Origin: Corynebacterium deserti GIMN1.010
GTDB lineage: Bacteria > Actinomycetota > Actinomycetes > Mycobacteriales > Mycobacteriaceae
Assembly: GCF_001277995.1 (NCBI RefSeq)
Contig: NZ_CP009220.1
Coordinates: 620,001 to 684,000, forward strand
Reading direction: 5' to 3'
DNA length: 64,000 nucleotides
Shown here: one piece after another, positions 19,308-29,061 of the stretch
How the letters are laid out: each line of letters starts with the position of its first letter
Position numbering within the stretch: the stretch's first letter is position 1
Made by a program: the position numbers and the translations under genes
Notes under the pieces: generated by a model
Databases searched by the model: none
Told to the model about the DNA's origin: nothing
Seen by the model: only the letters and a program-made list of their open reading frames with translations

Positions 19308-20908
19308 TGCGGGTGATGGCGTTGTGGTTTCCGGACTGGCCCGTGCAGGCAGTGTGGCTTGATAGAGAGGAGAAACTGCAGGTAAAAAACCCCATTGCGA
19401 TTACTGCGCAGTACCGGATTCAGGTGTGTGGGCTGGTGGCGCGGCGGCGTGGTGTGAAGCGTGGAATGAAAGTTCGTCAGGCGCAGGCGGTGTGCCCGGA
19501 GCTGGAGGTCGTTGACGCGGATCTGGATCGGGATGCGCGCATGTTCGAGGGCATTATTGAATCGCTCGGTGATGTTGCGTCCAGCGTCGAGGTGCTTCGT
19601 CCCGGCTTGGTCGTCATCGACGCGGGTGCGGCAGCCCGATACCACGGCTCCGAGGACACGGCGGTAGCAATGCTTATCGACGCCTCCTCCCGCCAAGGCA
19701 TCGACGTGTTTGCCGGCGTCGCGGATGAGATAACTACGGCTGTTATCGCTGCGCGATATGAAGGTGGAAAGGTAGTGGAAAGGGGGAGGGAGGCGTCGAT
19801 AAGCTTTTTAAACCAGCAACCTTTAAGCGCGCTGGGCGCTGAAACCGCACTTGGCTGCGACCTCGACGTCGTGCGTGCCCTGTCTGACCTGGGACTACGC
19901 ACGCTGGGAGATCTCGCGGCGCTGCCCGTGGACGCCGTGGCGACGCGCTTTGGTAACCCTGGGCTGCGCTGCCACAACATTGCGCGCGCGAGGAATGCTC
20001 GTAATGTGGCGCCACCGATTACCCATGTGGATTGGGAAGTTGCGCATGTGCCTGAGGAAACGATTATGCGTGTCGACGCCGCCGCCTTCCTCGCTCGCAC
20101 CCTCGCCGCGCAGCTGCATCAACGGCTCGCGCATGCCGGTGTGGTGTGCCAAGTGCTGAAAGTGACCGCTGATTTCACCACCGGCGACACCTTGAGCCGT
20201 GTGTGGCGCACCGGCGAACCACTGACCGAACAAGCCACCGCTGATCGCGTGCGCTGGCAACTCGACGGCTGGCTCACCGCGCGTGGCGTCACGGAATCCG
20301 ACGACCCCAACGATCACGACGGCATCACCGGGCTGTGGCTCACCCCTGTCGAATGCGTTCCTCCTGATATGGCGAGTGGCGGACTGTGGGACACCGGGCG
20401 CAGCCATAATCATGTGGCACGGCAAGTGATCCAACGCGTGCAATCAACGCTGGGGATCGACGCCGTACTGCAACCCGTTCCCGCCGGTGGCCGCGGCGTG
20501 GAGGAACGTATCCATTTTGTTCCCTACGGCGAAAAACGTGACGCTGTGCGCAATCCTCAAGGAGCATGGCCCGGACAAATCCCCGGCCCGCTGCCTGCGC
20601 GTTTGGGCGGAGGCATCAATCACCCGGCCTCGCAGATCACCATGATTGATGCCGAAAGCCAACGGATTTACGTCACCGCCGAAGCGTTGTTGAGCTCCTC
20701 ACCATACGCATTGGCCTGGGGAAAGGCTCGATATCTGATCACAGGCTGGGCAGGGCCCTGGCCAGTGGATGATCGATGGTGGGAGAAAAACGGCACAAAA
20801 TATGCCCGCCTCCAAGTGGTGGGACGGGCAGTATCTGAAGAAAGGCAGTTAAGCGCGTGGCTGTTGATATGGAAAGACAGCAAGTGGCGGATTGAGGCCA
20901 CCTATTAG
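19307..20908 (+). CDS. imuB: ImuB, catalytically degenerate Y-family polymerase homologue
   Basis: Scaffold of the SOS mutasome that links DnaE2 to the beta clamp. It is 533 aa with a Y-family fold: palm start MRVMALWFPDWPVQAV, then VVIDAGAAARYHG where active enzymes have SIDE, so the catalytic Glu is missing. The little-finger region spans about 240-350. The C-terminus has the ImuB-type WAGPWPVDDRWWE near residue 490. It is translationally coupled to imuA'. It contains two exact copies of the dispersed 13-mer, one in the extra segment VVERGREASISFLNQQ. Confidence 0.93.
   Translation: MRVMALWFPDWPVQAVWLDREEKLQVKNPIAITAQYRIQVCGLVARRRGVKRGMKVRQAQAVCPELEVVDADLDRDARMFEGIIESLGDVASSVEVLRPGLVVIDAGAAARYHGSEDTAVAMLIDASSRQGIDVFAGVADEITTAVIAARYEGGKVVERGREASISFLNQQPLSALGAETALGCDLDVVRALSDLGLRTLGDLAALPVDAVATRFGNPGLRCHNIARARNARNVAPPITHVDWEVAHVPEETIMRVDAAAFLARTLAAQLHQRLAHAGVVCQVLKVTADFTTGDTLSRVWRTGEPLTEQATADRVRWQLDGWLTARGVTESDDPNDHDGITGLWLTPVECVPPDMASGGLWDTGRSHNHVARQVIQRVQSTLGIDAVLQPVPAGGRGVEERIHFVPYGEKRDAVRNPQGAWPGQIPGPLPARLGGGINHPASQITMIDAESQRIYVTAEALLSSSPYALAWGKARYLITGWAGPWPVDDRWWEKNGTKYARLQVVGRAVSEERQLSAWLLIWKDSKWRIEATY
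19672..19684 (-). repeat. Copy of dispersed 13-mer (in imuB, first)
   Basis: Exact GCTTATCGACGCC on the plus strand, encoding LIDAS in AVAMLIDASSRQG. Confidence 0.5.
19792..19804 (+). repeat. Copy of dispersed 13-mer (in imuB, second)
   Basis: Exact GGCGTCGATAAGC within a longer block: the purine tract AAAGGGGGAGGGA before it and TTTTTAAACC after. It encodes REASISF in a segment that looks like a linker insertion. Confidence 0.6.
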
Positions 20909-20912
20909 GAAA

Positions 20913-21533
20913 CTACTGCGCTAAAACATCCACGACGATACGGTGAGGATCCTGCAGCTCCGTGATGGAGTAGGGGTGCTTGCCGTTAAGTCCGATGACG
21001 AACTGGGAGCGGCCCTCAAAAGTACCGGCGCTGACAACCTGGGTGACAATGCTGCCGGAACCATCCACGGTGCCGATCTGTGGATCCTCAAGGCCCAAAT
21101 CAAAAGGATAAACAGTGCCGTCAATATTTACGTTCAGCGCTGTATCGCCCGTGAAATTGATGGTGTTTCCGCTGCCCTGCTGAGTGGGATTGGAGGTGTA
21201 ATCAATGAACCAACCAGGAGTTCCGGTGCCAGTGAGATCAAATACCACCCGGTCAAAGCCACTGTGAGAACCAATCCGAACATCGGTGACCATGAGCTGT
21301 GCAGGTGCATCAGGTCGGAGAGTCTTCATGGCTACATCGGCTTCGCCCAATGCGGTTGGGCCAGCGGATGCTTCATTGGACAACTGTGCGCCATCCGCAG
21401 TCGCGGACATAGTTTGGGTTACAGAAGAAGCATCGTTGGTGGTGGAATTGGAGATTCCACAACCGGCAAGTGCTAAGACGCTGATGCCCACGATAGCTAA
21501 TGTTTTGAAAAGAGAACTCGGCTGCACAATCAT
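20913..21533 (-). CDS. Secreted lipoprotein with AMIN-like domain
   Basis: Envelope lipoprotein, 206 aa. The signal peptide ends in the lipobox LAGC (Cys25), and a Ser/Thr-rich tether follows. The globular part (about residues 75-206: QLMVTDVRIGSHSGFDRVVFDLTGTGTPGWFIDY ... GSGSIVTQVVSAGTFEGRSQFVIGL ... HRIVVDV) resembles the actinobacterial AMIN-like domain. The ATG at 21533 has AGGG about eight bases upstream; a GTG two codons earlier is the alternative. The ligand is unknown. It ends four bases from the convergent imuB stop. Confidence 0.83.
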   Translation of the reverse strand: MIVQPSSLFKTLAIVGISVLALAGCGISNSTTNDASSVTQTMSATADGAQLSNEASAGPTALGEADVAMKTLRPDAPAQLMVTDVRIGSHSGFDRVVFDLTGTGTPGWFIDYTSNPTQQGSGNTINFTGDTALNVNIDGTVYPFDLGLEDPQIGTVDGSGSIVTQVVSAGTFEGRSQFVIGLNGKHPYSITELQDPHRIVVDVLAQ

Positions 21534-21696
21534 GCCCACACCCTAACCCTGGTTCGTCCCTGAAACCTAAGCAGGAAGGCCGATTTGGTGTAATCGTAAA
21601 CAAATTGTTGTAATTCGTTTCAAAACACCACGTACTATAAGAAATTTTAAGCACCTACGGGCAATCGAAGAGTGCGATGACACTAGGGTAGTAGCC

Positions 21697-22560
21697 ATGA
21701 CTCTTCGTTGCTCTGACGTTAAAGCTGAACCCCTTCCCGGTACCGCAAAAACAGGATGCGGGTTCGTTCTCCTCGAGCATGCTGGCCCGTGGAGCCGCGA
21801 TGTTTTAGACGGTGGAACATTCGATCCTGATTTAACTGCCCAGATTAAGAAGCACTTAAAAGCTTCGCGAATGGGTTTGCAGTTAATAAGGAAGCCCGGG
21901 AGAGAGGGAAGAAACGTCGAAAAGCATAATCTTTTTCTTGTTTTTTCTGACCTCGCCATTATCGAACACCTGGTAGTAGACACACCTGCTGATATTTTGA
22001 ACCTCAATTTAAGCGGGCCGGGCCAGAACAATGCGCAGCGCATAGTCGACCCAATGTTGCTGATTTGTACACATTCGAAGCGCGATGCGTGTTGTGCCAT
22101 CAAGGGGCGTCCGTTAGCTGCCGCAGTAGAACCGCAGTTCGGTCCACTGCATGTGTGGGAGGCTTCGCACACCAAGGGACACAGATTCGCACCATCGATG
22201 CTGCTCATGCCATGGAATTACTCTTATGGACAACTTGATGAGGAAGAAACTGTGCAGCTTTTTCAGGGGGCAATGGATAATAAACTCTTTTTGCCTGGAA
22301 ACCGTGGTCGCGGAATCTACGATGAGCGCGGACAAGTCGCAGAAATTGCAGTAGCGGAGGCTTTCGGAGATGCGGTAGCCCCTGCTAGTTTGCAGACTGA
22401 GGTTGAAGAAAATTCTGTACTGGTCACCCATGTGGACGGGCGCTCGTGGGTGGTAGAACTCGAGCGCATTGAGGTTGAAGGCATAGTGTCATCATGTGGT
22501 GATCAACCAAAAATCGGAAAAGCTTGGGTGGTTAAGCAAGTTATGGAAAATAGCGGTTAA
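21697..22560 (+). CDS. Sucrase/ferredoxin-like family protein
   Basis: 287 aa thioredoxin-fold protein of the Suc_Fer-like family. Its family motifs are LLICTHSKRDACCAIKGRPLA (about residues 122-142, Cys positions expected to hold a [2Fe-2S] cluster) and WEASHTKGHRFAPSML (about 152-167). A cytoplasmic redox role is likely; the reaction is unknown. The ATG at 21697 has a weak RBS (AGGG). Convergent with crtEb, eight bases between the stops. Codons are more AT-rich from here on. Confidence 0.85.
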   Translation: MTLRCSDVKAEPLPGTAKTGCGFVLLEHAGPWSRDVLDGGTFDPDLTAQIKKHLKASRMGLQLIRKPGREGRNVEKHNLFLVFSDLAIIEHLVVDTPADILNLNLSGPGQNNAQRIVDPMLLICTHSKRDACCAIKGRPLAAAVEPQFGPLHVWEASHTKGHRFAPSMLLMPWNYSYGQLDEEETVQLFQGAMDNKLFLPGNRGRGIYDERGQVAEIAVAEAFGDAVAPASLQTEVEENSVLVTHVDGRSWVVELERIEVEGIVSSCGDQPKIGKAWVVKQVMENSG

Positions 22561-22568
22561 AAACAGCA

Positions 22569-23432
22569 TTAAATCTGATGAACGGCCATTAGCAGTATCG
22601 TTATAACGGCACCGACCAAGTAATTTAACCAGAGGAAAACTTTCCAACTGCGATTGGCCTGTTCACAACTGGCATCTGTAATGTTCCAAAATCGTGCGGC
22701 ATTAAATACGTAAGTTAAAATCGCAATCCCGATGATCCACGCCGGATTAGGCAAAGTAGTGACTAAAACAGCAGCTAGTAAATAAAGTATTACTGAAAGC
22801 CGAATGGCTGCGCGAGCACCAATTGCAGTGGCAATTGAGTTCAGATTAGCTTCCCGGTCTGCATTAACATCCTGCACTGCGCCAAGGATCTGACTGGCCA
22901 TGCCCCACAAGAAAAAGGATCCCAGTGCTATCCACATCGCTGCTGAAGGAGATGTTCCAGTGATCGTGGCACCGACTAATGCAGGTGACGTGAAGTGAGT
23001 AGAAGATGTTAGAGCATCGAGAAACGGGCGTTCTTTGAAACGCAATTTCGGCGCTGAATAAGCAATCACTGCTAGCACTGAGATTGTCAGCCATAAAGAC
23101 GACATCCAGGTGCCAAATATGAAAAGAATAACTAGGAAAGGAATTGTTGAGATAGCCGAGGCCCATAACAGTGTGCTGTGGGAACTTTTCGGTAGCACAG
23201 CCCCCTCGACGCCGCCTTTGCGGGGATTACGTATATCAGATTCGTAATCAAAAACATCGTTGATGCCATACATGGCGATGTTATACGGGATAAGAAAAAA
23301 TACTATGCCTAGCCAAAACAGCCAGTTAATCTCTCCTGCACTTAATAGGTACGCCAGACCAAAAGGGTAGGCGGTATTGACCCAGCTAATGGGGCGAGAT
23401 GACAAAAGAATTAGTCTTATTTTTTCCATCAT
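22569..23432 (-). CDS. crtEb: Lycopene elongase CrtEb (UbiA prenyltransferase)
   Basis: Adds C5 units to both ends of lycopene to make the C50 flavuxanthin backbone. The 287 aa membrane enzyme has seven to nine helices and the UbiA Asp-rich motif NDVFDYESD at residues 58-66, with a second Asp motif DVNADREANLNS in the middle. Last gene of the crt operon, two bases after crtYf. A second ATG follows the first immediately. In C. glutamicum this step leads to decaprenoxanthin. Confidence 0.94.
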   Translation of the reverse strand: MMEKIRLILLSSRPISWVNTAYPFGLAYLLSAGEINWLFWLGIVFFLIPYNIAMYGINDVFDYESDIRNPRKGGVEGAVLPKSSHSTLLWASAISTIPFLVILFIFGTWMSSLWLTISVLAVIAYSAPKLRFKERPFLDALTSSTHFTSPALVGATITGTSPSAAMWIALGSFFLWGMASQILGAVQDVNADREANLNSIATAIGARAAIRLSVILYLLAAVLVTTLPNPAWIIGIAILTYVFNAARFWNITDASCEQANRSWKVFLWLNYLVGAVITILLMAVHQI

Positions 23433-23434
23433 GA

Positions 23435-23827
23435 CTATGGCTTTTCTGGCTCAGATTGCGTGGTGGCGGATCTAGTACTGATGCTTCGGTTGGTTTTGGT
23501 GGGTAAGGAATGGTGTGGACGTCTTTTCCTGCGTTTAAACATGTTTCCAGGCAACCATAGGGCAGGAATCAGAAGTACTGCGAAGAGCGGATAGAAAAGA
23601 TCCTCTAGGGGGATTAAACCGAGCCAAATGCCAAGATGCTGGGTATCCCCATATCCAAAGAGATCAGCCCAAACCATGAGGTTATCAAATATGATAGTTA
23701 GAGAACATAGGGTAAGGGCACTGACAGCGGTGATTGGTAAAAGTTTAGGTGTTCCAGACTTCAGCTTTAAAGCAAATAGGACGATGGCTATTGCTAAAAA
23801 AGGAATGCTTATAAAAACATAAGTCAT
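23435..23827 (-). CDS. crtYf: C50 carotenoid epsilon-cyclase subunit CrtYf
   Basis: One half of the heterodimeric cyclase that converts flavuxanthin into decaprenoxanthin. It is a 130 aa membrane protein with three helices, and the motif IPLEDLFYPLF carries the acidic residues conserved in lycopene-cyclase halves. The C-terminus is a basic/Ser/Thr-rich tail (about 98-130). Its ATG overlaps the crtYe stop by four bases (ATGA), which helps 1:1 production of the two halves. Confidence 0.93.
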   Translation of the reverse strand: MTYVFISIPFLAIAIVLFALKLKSGTPKLLPITAVSALTLCSLTIIFDNLMVWADLFGYGDTQHLGIWLGLIPLEDLFYPLFAVLLIPALWLPGNMFKRRKRRPHHSLPTKTNRSISTRSATTQSEPEKP

Positions 23828-24273
23828 GGTTCAACCTCGGGAGTGGTAGTCGCTTGGAAAGTATCGTGCTGTGGAGCGGGGGAAGACTTTTTACCGGGTT
23901 TTTCAGGCAGTGGTGCTTTAAGCCATAATGCTGCTGCCGAGGTAAGGTTGAGGGTGATGTAGCAGAGGAAGAATAAGAAAAAAAGTTCTTCAATGGGCAT
24001 ATGGGGCGCAAGGTTAATACCGGACATAAACGCTGAGTCTCCGCGATAAAAAGTGCCAGTAATAATGCCAAATATATCCCATAAAAGAAATCCGATATAT
24101 GCAGCACCTACCGAAGCCATTGCCCTTAACGGATGGCGGAAGAATGCTAGCTTCCAACGGTGGTCGCACAAAGCCATGCACCCAATGAGAACTAGGAGAG
24201 TCCCTAGATAAATAAAGGCCATAAAAATATCGCTATCTTGCTCAATGTGGGAAATATCGATGATAGGGATCAA
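23824..24273 (-). CDS. crtYe: C50 carotenoid epsilon-cyclase subunit CrtYe
   Basis: Partner of CrtYf. Up to 149 aa with three helices and the cyclase motif PIEELFFLFFLCY near residue 92. The start is uncertain: the first in-frame start is a TTG at 24273, only three bases after the crtI stop, and an ATG at 24222 would give 132 aa; neither has a good RBS, so it probably relies on coupling to crtI. The tail (about 115-149) is Pro/Lys-rich. It has the same length and topology as CrtYf, as expected for halves of a cyclase. Confidence 0.92.
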   Translation of the reverse strand: MIPIIDISHIEQDSDIFMAFIYLGTLLVLIGCMALCDHRWKLAFFRHPLRAMASVGAAYIGFLLWDIFGIITGTFYRGDSAFMSGINLAPHMPIEELFFLFFLCYITLNLTSAAALWLKAPLPEKPGKKSSPAPQHDTFQATTTPEVEP

Positions 24274-24276
24274 AAT

Positions 24277-25923
24277 TTAATGATCGTATGAGGTCTTTTG
24301 AGATGACGTCGTTTTAGCCGGCAAGGGTTCGGGCAGTGGCCCTGCACTGGTGTCGGCATGTAAACGCTTAATAATATTCTCGGCAGAAATTAAACACATG
24401 GGTATTCCTACGCCCGGGACGGTGGTGGCACCGGCATAGAAGAGGTTCTCGACCTTGCGGGAGCTATTGCGCCCCCTTAAGAAAGCGGACTGCCTGAGGG
24501 TATGTGCTGGACCCAGTGCGCTGCCTACCCATGAATGGTAGCGGTGTTCAAAATCCGCAGGGCCAATGGTGCGTTTGACCACAATTCGATCAGTGAGGTC
24601 AGGGATGCCGGCTTGCGTAGCAATTTGATTGATTGCATGGGACGCGATTGTTTCCACGGATGCTGACGCTGACTGTATATACGCATCGCCGTGGCCGATG
24701 CCACTGGAAGCCTTGGTTGGAATTAAAACAAAAAGGTTTTCGTATCCAGCAGGTGCAACGCCGTCTTCGGATGTTGAAGGCTTGGAGACATAAATGGAAT
24801 TTGATGCATTGTGGGGGCGGGTAAGTTGAGGCCCGTCGAAAACTACAGCAAAATCATCTGTCCAATCTTCACTGAAGAAAAGATTGTGATGATCGAGCTG
24901 GGGTAACTCTCCTTTTACTCCCAAGAGGATTAATACCGCTCCAATTCCAGGATTGCGATTGGACCAATATCGTTCGGGATAGGTTCGAAGTTCCCGGGGA
25001 AGCAGATTATTTTCTGTATGGTGCAAGTCGCCAGCTGAAACCACAAGATCCGCATCTAGATTTTGCACTTCTCTGTTGTGAAGGAAGCTCACACCTGTGG
25101 TGCTTGTGTTGCCCCTAGATGAAGCAGTGTTGATAGAAATGACCTCAGAATCAAGTTGAAACTCAACCCCGTTTTCCAGCGCTAACTGATGCAGAGCGTC
25201 AACCACTGCAGTAAAACCACCTATAGGGTATTTCACTCCCTGCACCAAATCGGTATGACTCATCAAGTGGTACATCGATGGGGTAGTCGTTGGTCGGGAA
25301 GACAGGAAGACTGCTGGATAGGTGAGGATCTGGCGCAATACCGGGCTACTGAATTGACTATTTACGTACTTTTGTAAAGAACGGGTCAGTAGAGAAAACA
25401 GTCGACCAGCTCGGGTCAGTACATCCCGGTGAAGCAGCGGGCCCAATGTGGAGAAATTATTATAAAGGAATCTATCAATGGCAATGTCATAGGCGTCTGC
25501 CGCGCTATCAAGATAATTTCCTAGTTTTGCACCCGCGCCGGGTTCAATGGATTCGAATAGAGCAATTGCTTCTTCACGGCCAGTGGGGACATCGACAGCG
25601 TCATGTGTGCCGGAAAAAACTCGATAACCAGGCGTTAATTCTACCAAATCGAGATAATCAGAAGTACGTGCACCAAAAAGTGCGAAGAAATGGTCAAAGG
25701 CCTCAGGCATGAGGTACCAAGAAGGTCCGGTATCCCATCGAAAGCCAGGAAAGCCTGATATTTCCAGCGATCCAGCTCGGCCACCGACATCAGTGTTTTT
25801 TTCCAAAACAGTCACTTGCCAGCCATCACGTGCTAAAAGTGCAGAAGTTGCTAAACCAGCAACACCTGCGCCTATGACTACAGCGGTACCTGAAGAGCGT
25901 GGAGTTGTAGTTGATGTCTTCAT
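24277..25923 (-). CDS. crtI: Phytoene desaturase CrtI
   Basis: FAD enzyme that desaturates phytoene to lycopene at the membrane. 548 aa. The N-terminal dinucleotide fold AVVIGAGVAGLATSALLARDGWQVTVLEKN has GxGxxG at residues 18-23. The C-terminal desaturase signature ENLFYAGATTVPGVGIPMCLISAENIIKRL is near residue 490-520. Its ATG overlaps the crtB stop in ATGA. The final 25 residues are a Pro/Ser/Thr-rich extension. Confidence 0.96.
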   Translation of the reverse strand: MKTSTTTPRSSGTAVVIGAGVAGLATSALLARDGWQVTVLEKNTDVGGRAGSLEISGFPGFRWDTGPSWYLMPEAFDHFFALFGARTSDYLDLVELTPGYRVFSGTHDAVDVPTGREEAIALFESIEPGAGAKLGNYLDSAADAYDIAIDRFLYNNFSTLGPLLHRDVLTRAGRLFSLLTRSLQKYVNSQFSSPVLRQILTYPAVFLSSRPTTTPSMYHLMSHTDLVQGVKYPIGGFTAVVDALHQLALENGVEFQLDSEVISINTASSRGNTSTTGVSFLHNREVQNLDADLVVSAGDLHHTENNLLPRELRTYPERYWSNRNPGIGAVLILLGVKGELPQLDHHNLFFSEDWTDDFAVVFDGPQLTRPHNASNSIYVSKPSTSEDGVAPAGYENLFVLIPTKASSGIGHGDAYIQSASASVETIASHAINQIATQAGIPDLTDRIVVKRTIGPADFEHRYHSWVGSALGPAHTLRQSAFLRGRNSSRKVENLFYAGATTVPGVGIPMCLISAENIIKRLHADTSAGPLPEPLPAKTTSSQKTSYDH

Positions 25924-26837
25924 CGCGAATTCTTTCTGTAGATGCTCATAGATAGACCTTTCATCGTGGCGCTAGCGAGTATAGAGAGTTTGATATGAAG
26001 TGGAACTCTGATTCGCTCCCGCAATAAATCGGAGGTAGGAGTAGCCTCAATTCGGTCAGTGAGTTTTTGAAAGAGCAAATAGGCAGAGATCACTCCGATG
26101 CGAGCCTGCACTGGTATTTCTGGAAATGCATCGTGGGCAATTGCCAGGTCTTGACGAATATCAGCGATGAGATCTTCTTTTTGTTCTTTAGTAAGAGTTC
26201 CTTGGCTGGTTTCGGGGAAATAGAAACGGCCCAAATTTTGCTGATCTTCTGCCAAGTCACGGAGAAAGTTAATTTTTTGGAATGCCGCTCCCAATGAGCG
26301 GGCTCCGTTTTGCATAATCTCTAGCCGTTTTTTGCTAATCGTTCTACCTTGGTTGAAAACGCTGAGACAAAGTAGGCCTATAACTTCCGCGGAGCCATAG
26401 ACATACGTTGTGAAGCTATCTGGGTCGTGTGTATTAGCTTTGAGGTCCTTACGCATTGATGCAAAGAAGGCTATTACATGCTCTTGTTCGAAATCACAGC
26501 GTCGGGCAGTTTCACCATAAGCTTGTAAAACAAGATCTGTGTTGAAGCGTTGTTGTGGTGCTGCAAGAACCGCAATTTCATAGGCATCGAGAATCTCTTC
26601 GATTTTGGCAGTTGAGCAACCAGCGGCATGTGCAGTGCCGTCGACAATTTCATCGGCAATACGAACTACTGCATAGAGATTTCGTATGTCATTTCGTATG
26701 CGTGGGGATAGCAACCACGTAGACAGACTGAAGCTCGTTGAATACTCCTCGATCACTTTATGTGAAGCCTTGAATGAAGCCCGATTGTAAAGTCTCAGTG
26801 CACTTTTAAGAAAGAGAGGCGAATTTTTGTGTGTCAT
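25920..26837 (-). CDS. crtB: Phytoene synthase CrtB
   Basis: Condenses two geranylgeranyl diphosphates to phytoene. 305 aa from the ATG at 26837, which overlaps the mmpL stop (ATGA); a longer reading from 26885 enters mmpL and is rejected. The two Asp-rich motifs are DEIVD at 62-66 and DLAED in KINFLRDLAEDQQNLGRFYFP. YSTSFSLSTWLLSPRIRNDIRNLYAVVRIADE is the substrate-pocket signature of squalene/phytoene synthases. Confidence 0.96.
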   Translation of the reverse strand: MTHKNSPLFLKSALRLYNRASFKASHKVIEEYSTSFSLSTWLLSPRIRNDIRNLYAVVRIADEIVDGTAHAAGCSTAKIEEILDAYEIAVLAAPQQRFNTDLVLQAYGETARRCDFEQEHVIAFFASMRKDLKANTHDPDSFTTYVYGSAEVIGLLCLSVFNQGRTISKKRLEIMQNGARSLGAAFQKINFLRDLAEDQQNLGRFYFPETSQGTLTKEQKEDLIADIRQDLAIAHDAFPEIPVQARIGVISAYLLFQKLTDRIEATPTSDLLRERIRVPLHIKLSILASATMKGLSMSIYRKNSR

Positions 26838-29029
26838 AGCTGAGCCTGCTTCTGGTATTTCTGTTTGGACAATTTTGAGGGCCACCAGATTTTCGGTCCG
26901 ATGTCGTAGAACAAAGCAGGCACCAAGAAGGCGCGAACGAGCAGGGTATCAATAAGAACTCCAAAAGCGACAATGAAGGCAATTTGTGCCAGGAATAGAA
27001 TTGGGATGACATAAAGTGCTGCGAACGTTGCGGCAAGAACTACTCCAGCTGAGGTAATTACTCCGCCGGTTACTGTCAGACCTCGAAGAATTCCAAGTCT
27101 TGTGCCGTGGGTTTTGGTTTCTTCACGGATACGGGTGACTAAGAAAATGTTGTAGTCGATGCCCAAGGCTACCAAAAATACAAATCCGTAGAGAGGTACT
27201 GCGGGGTCTGCTCCTGGGAAATTGAAAACGTGATTGAAAAGTAAAGCAGCCACGCCTAAAGCAGTAGCAAAAGACACCACGGTGGTGACTACTAGCAGGA
27301 GTGGTGCGACAATAGACCGCAGCAACAGCATGAGAATAACCAAAATGACCAGCAATACAATTGGGATGATCAGGTTACGGTCATGGATGGAGGCATCGTT
27401 AGTGTCTACGGAAGTTGCAGTGACACCACCTACTACCGCTGATATATTTTCATCTGCAAAAGTTTGGCGGATACTGCGAATAGCTTTTTGAGCTTCTTCG
27501 GAATCTGGTGCTTCAACAAGTGTTGCTTGTAAAAGGACTTGCCCTTCTACAACTACCGGGGCTGGAGCTGTACCAGAACCTAACGGCATAATACCGTCAG
27601 CGGTGATGGGGGCTGAGCCAGAGGGGGAGTCAGCACTAGTGACAGTTACAGCCTCAAAATTGTCATTGTTAAGGACTACGCCAGCAACCTGTGCTGCCTG
27701 TGCTTCATCAACGATAATATAAGCAGGACTGCCGGATCCACCGGGGAAGTGTTCGCCTAAAGCCTGCTGGCCATCACGTGCTTCCGAGGAACCCAGAACT
27801 AAGTCGGATTGGGACACACCATCCGCTTTTAGTGTGGGAACGAAAGCCGCACCCAAGAGAAGCACAATAAGTGTAGATACCCAGATTGCACGAGGATGCC
27901 GCTCCACCAAATGAGCCACTTTTGACCAGATCCCGCTGGCGGGAATGTCGTTTTTGGCACGGGCTCTTTCAGGTTCGTATTTTGGTCGCTTGGGCCAAAA
28001 GGCCACCCGACCGAATACAAATAGCAGGGCTGGTAGGAGAGTAAGAGCAGAAAGCATTGCAAAAATAATGCCCACCGAAGCTACTGGACCTAGCGTGGAG
28101 TTAGATTTCAAATCACTAAATAGCAAACAGAGGAGGCCCGCAATAACAGTGCTGCCCGAGGCAAGAATCGGTTCCACCGATGCTCGGATGGCTTTCCCTG
28201 TGGCTATCCCTTTATCTTGCTGAACGCGTAACTCTTCACGGAAACGAGCAACGTATAGCAATGAGTAGTCGGTGGCGGCGCCAATGACCAGAATGAAGAG
28301 GATGCCTTGAGTTTGACCCGAAAGCAGCAGGATGTCCCATTTTGCCAACCACCAAACCACCAATAATGCTACAGTCAGCGCAAACAAGCTGGTAGCAAGC
28401 ACTGCAATTGGCAGAATGAAAGAGCGATAGACGATGACGAGGATGATAAGTACGGCCGCTAAGGCGACTGCTAGGAGTAACCCGTCGATACCGGCAAAAG
28501 CGGCACTGAGATCGGCGGTAAAACCAGCGGGTCCGGTTATATAGGTAGCCACGTAGTCCGGCGTTTGCTGGGTTAGGGTTTCAGAAAGCTTTTCGACGCT
28601 TTCCGTCAGCTCTGCTGATGGATTGAGGGGGACAAACACCTGGACAGCTTTGCCATCCTCAGATGGAATAGCAGGGGAGACTTCATCGGAAACTATGTCT
28701 AATTCTGAAAGTTCAGCTACAACTTCATTGAGTTGTGCGATATCTTGTGGCGTTAAGGGTTCATCGCTGACCATGACGACAATGGCTGGGATGGATTCAG
28801 AATCAGTGAAATCTCCCAACTGTTCCTGTACCTGAGTGGCATCGGCAGATTCTGGCAGATATGTGGTCTGGCTGTTGGAGGAGACCTCACTAACCTTGCC
28901 AAAATAGGGCCCGCCGATTCCAGCTCCTACAAGCCAAACCAAAATTAGCAAGGCGGGCAGAAAGATTCTCATCAAGCGAGTAGAACCAGATTTCTTCTTG
29001 CGCTCTGTTGTGATGCTAGTAGACATCAT
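26834..29029 (-). CDS. MmpL/RND-type transporter in the carotenoid operon
   Basis: Large inner-membrane transporter, 731 aa, with about twelve helices in two repeats, each with a big outer loop (about residues 60-185 and 395-520). Family features are SADATQVQEQLGDFTDSE in the first loop, LVIGAATDYSLLYVARFREEL (proton-relay Asp/Tyr in TM4) and the matching VALGIDYNIFLVTRIREE. ATG at 29029 has GGAAG five bases upstream. MMPL proteins move lipids and isoprenoids; its place between crtE and crtB suggests a pigment or envelope-lipid cargo, which is inference. Confidence 0.92.
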   Translation of the reverse strand: MMSTSITTERKKKSGSTRLMRIFLPALLILVWLVGAGIGGPYFGKVSEVSSNSQTTYLPESADATQVQEQLGDFTDSESIPAIVVMVSDEPLTPQDIAQLNEVVAELSELDIVSDEVSPAIPSEDGKAVQVFVPLNPSAELTESVEKLSETLTQQTPDYVATYITGPAGFTADLSAAFAGIDGLLLAVALAAVLIILVIVYRSFILPIAVLATSLFALTVALLVVWWLAKWDILLLSGQTQGILFILVIGAATDYSLLYVARFREELRVQQDKGIATGKAIRASVEPILASGSTVIAGLLCLLFSDLKSNSTLGPVASVGIIFAMLSALTLLPALLFVFGRVAFWPKRPKYEPERARAKNDIPASGIWSKVAHLVERHPRAIWVSTLIVLLLGAAFVPTLKADGVSQSDLVLGSSEARDGQQALGEHFPGGSGSPAYIIVDEAQAAQVAGVVLNNDNFEAVTVTSADSPSGSAPITADGIMPLGSGTAPAPVVVEGQVLLQATLVEAPDSEEAQKAIRSIRQTFADENISAVVGGVTATSVDTNDASIHDRNLIIPIVLLVILVILMLLLRSIVAPLLLVVTTVVSFATALGVAALLFNHVFNFPGADPAVPLYGFVFLVALGIDYNIFLVTRIREETKTHGTRLGILRGLTVTGGVITSAGVVLAATFAALYVIPILFLAQIAFIVAFGVLIDTLLVRAFLVPALFYDIGPKIWWPSKLSKQKYQKQAQL

Positions 29030-29061
29030 ATTCACTTCCGTTAAAGGCGTAAAAGCTAGTT